Shown: in pieces, positions 62,690 to 64,000 of the stretch
How positions within the stretch are numbered: the first letter of the stretch is position 1
How the letters are laid out: the number at the start of each line of letters is the position of its first letter
Assembly (NCBI RefSeq): GCF_002994045.1
Contig: NZ_MQUC01000003.1
Location: 2,828,501 to 2,892,500 of the forward strand
DNA length: 64,000 nt
Direction of reading: 5' to 3'
Origin: Nonlabens agnitus
GTDB lineage: Bacteria > Bacteroidota > Bacteroidia > Flavobacteriales > Flavobacteriaceae
Translations under genes and position numbers: made by a program
The notes under the pieces: model-generated
What the model was told of the DNA's origin: nothing
Database searches by the model: none
What the model saw: only the letters and a program-made list of their open reading frames with translations

Positions 62690-64000
62690 ATGGCTCATTA
62701 CGAAGCGTCCATAAGAAGACCACTGGTAACCGGCGACAAAACGTATGCTGATGTTACTAAGGACATTGCCTTTCCTGTTGAGGGTCCGGCAAATAAGCAA
62801 TGGTGGCTGGTATTTACCATCGCTCTTATTGCTTTTCTTTATGGAATAGGATGTATTACTTACACAATATCTACCGGTATTGGAGTTTGGGGATTGAACA
62901 AGACCATTGGATGGGCTTGGGATATTACCAACTTCGTTTGGTGGGTAGGAATCGGTCACGCAGGGACATTGATTTCGGCGGTACTGTTATTGTTCCGTCA
63001 AAAATGGAGAATGGCGATCAACCGTTCTGCAGAGGCGATGACAATCTTCTCGGTAATTCAGGCAGGTTTGTTCCCGATTATTCATATGGGTCGTCCATGG
63101 TTGGCTTACTGGGTATTACCTATACCTAACCAGTTTGGTTCCTTATGGGTGAACTTTAACTCACCATTGCTTTGGGACGTATTTGCGATCTCTACGTACC
63201 TCTCGGTTTCACTGGTATTCTGGTGGACAGGATTGCTTCCTGATTTTGCCATGATACGCGATAGAGCGATAACTCCTTTTAACAAAAAGATATACGGCAT
63301 CCTTTCTTTTGGATGGTCAGGTAGAGCTAAGGATTGGCAACGTTTTGAAGAGGTTTCTCTGGTACTTGCAGGTTTGGCAACACCATTGGTACTTTCGGTA
63401 CACACCATCGTATCCTTTGACTTTGCAACATCAGTTATTCCAGGATGGCACACGACTATCTTCCCACCATACTTCGTTGCTGGTGCGGTATTCTCTGGTT
63501 TTGCCATGGTAAATACGCTTTTGATAGTGATGAGAAAAGTATGTCACTTAGAAAACTATATTACTATTCAACACATTGAGTTGATGAACCTGGTCATTAT
63601 GATTACGGGATCCATCGTAGGTGTCGCTTATATCACAGAGTTATTCATGGCTTGGTATTCTGGAGTAGAGTATGAGCAATACGCCTTCTTGAACAGAGCA
63701 ACTGGTCCTTATGCATGGGCATACTGGGCAATGATGACTTGTAATGTGTTCTCACCGCAGTTCATGTGGTTTAAAAAGTTAAGAACAAGTATTATGTTCT
63801 CCTTCGCAATATCTATTGTAGTAAACATAGGAATGTGGTTTGAACGTTTCGTAATTATTGTCACATCATTGCACCGTGACTACGTACCATCTTCATGGAC
63901 GATGTTCTCACCTACGTTTGTTGATATAGGTATCTTCATAGGTACTATTGGATTCTTCTTTGTACTATTCTTGTTGTATTCTAGAACATTCCCAGTAATT
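62690..64000 (+). CDS. actC: alternative complex III NrfD-like quinol subunit (ActC), partial
   Basis: An open frame of 437 codons that runs off the window end. MAHYEASIRRPLVTGDKTYADV starts the subunit and is followed by repeated hydrophobic segments (WWLVFTIALIAFLYGIGCITY, WVGIGHAGTLISAVLLLFRQKWR, AGLFPIIHMGRPWLAYWVLP). These are typical NrfD/PsrC quinol-binding membrane proteins with about 10 helices. ActC is one of two such subunits; its stop and the later genes (actD-F) are beyond the window. Confidence 0.93.
   Translation, partial: MAHYEASIRRPLVTGDKTYADVTKDIAFPVEGPANKQWWLVFTIALIAFLYGIGCITYTISTGIGVWGLNKTIGWAWDITNFVWWVGIGHAGTLISAVLLLFRQKWRMAINRSAEAMTIFSVIQAGLFPIIHMGRPWLAYWVLPIPNQFGSLWVNFNSPLLWDVFAISTYLSVSLVFWWTGLLPDFAMIRDRAITPFNKKIYGILSFGWSGRAKDWQRFEEVSLVLAGLATPLVLSVHTIVSFDFATSVIPGWHTTIFPPYFVAGAVFSGFAMVNTLLIVMRKVCHLENYITIQHIELMNLVIMITGSIVGVAYITELFMAWYSGVEYEQYAFLNRATGPYAWAYWAMMTCNVFSPQFMWFKKLRTSIMFSFAISIVVNIGMWFERFVIIVTSLHRDYVPSSWTMFSPTFVDIGIFIGTIGFFFVLFLLYSRTFPVI

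Noticed and set aside
1..64000. CRISPR array, prophage or insertion sequence
   Set aside because: No tandem regularly spaced repeats of CRISPR type, integrase, transposase or phage structural gene is visible.

Overview
The window is a continuous stretch of a Flavobacteriaceae (Bacteroidota) chromosome, probably marine. The evidence is the TAnnTTTG-type promoter elements, T9SS C-terminal sorting domains, a TonB-dependent receptor with a carboxypeptidase-like N-terminal domain, alternative complex III, DUF2723 and DUF1501/DUF1800 genes, a laminarinase-like GH16 enzyme, and moderate G+C with near-absent Shine-Dalgarno sites. A Nonlabens/Dokdonia-like genus is a guess. There is no phage, insertion sequence, CRISPR array or rRNA operon; gene content is mostly core metabolism.

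Layout. 0.1-9.4 kb: ABC1/UbiB kinase-like gene with a TetR-like regulator, a MORN-repeat protein, aspS, a small membrane protein, tadA, dxs, a decayed T9SS-protein fragment and dgt. 9.5-16 kb: a TonB-dependent receptor, a beta-helix lipoprotein and a Pit-type phosphate transporter; similar 11-bp-period TAAC repeats precede the receptor and the transporter, suggesting a phosphate-regulated module. 16.2-22.9 kb: a TetR-TolC-adaptor-RND efflux operon with an inverted-repeat operator. 23-34.7 kb: polyprenyl synthase, a duplicated-domain lipoprotein, an outer-membrane barrel, sucAB, an SMP-30-like lipoprotein, fabD, a 2TM-DHFR fusion and a class V aminotransferase. 34.9-38.3 kb: secreted GH16 glucanase and two secreted proteins of unknown role. 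38.4-51.5 kb: polA, an MFS transporter, the DUF1501/DUF1800 pair, a membrane metallophosphoesterase, a cysteine-free thioredoxin-fold protein, a polysaccharide deacetylase and a DUF2723 membrane protein. 51.6-57.5 kb: tRNA-Gln, a glycerophosphodiesterase and the rimP-nusA-infB operon behind an attenuator-like hairpin. 57.6-64 kb: a SPOR protein, then the start of the alternative complex III operon (actA with an extra cytochrome domain, actB, partial actC).

The most unusual signal is not a gene. A perfect 16-bp palindrome, CGCTTTCGCGAAAGCG, occurs 15 times, with two further copies differing only in the first base and four copies split at one fixed point by a 20-bp G+C-rich palindrome. That is 21 sites in about 60 kb. 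Eleven lie inside genes, in all three reading frames, and the motif has no stop in any frame: it is read as AFAKA, RFRES or LSRK. Site spacing is more even than chance (mean about 3 kb, no gap under 1.5 kb). It resembles DNA-uptake sequences or cyanobacterial HIP1 in behaviour; its function cannot be read from the sequence.
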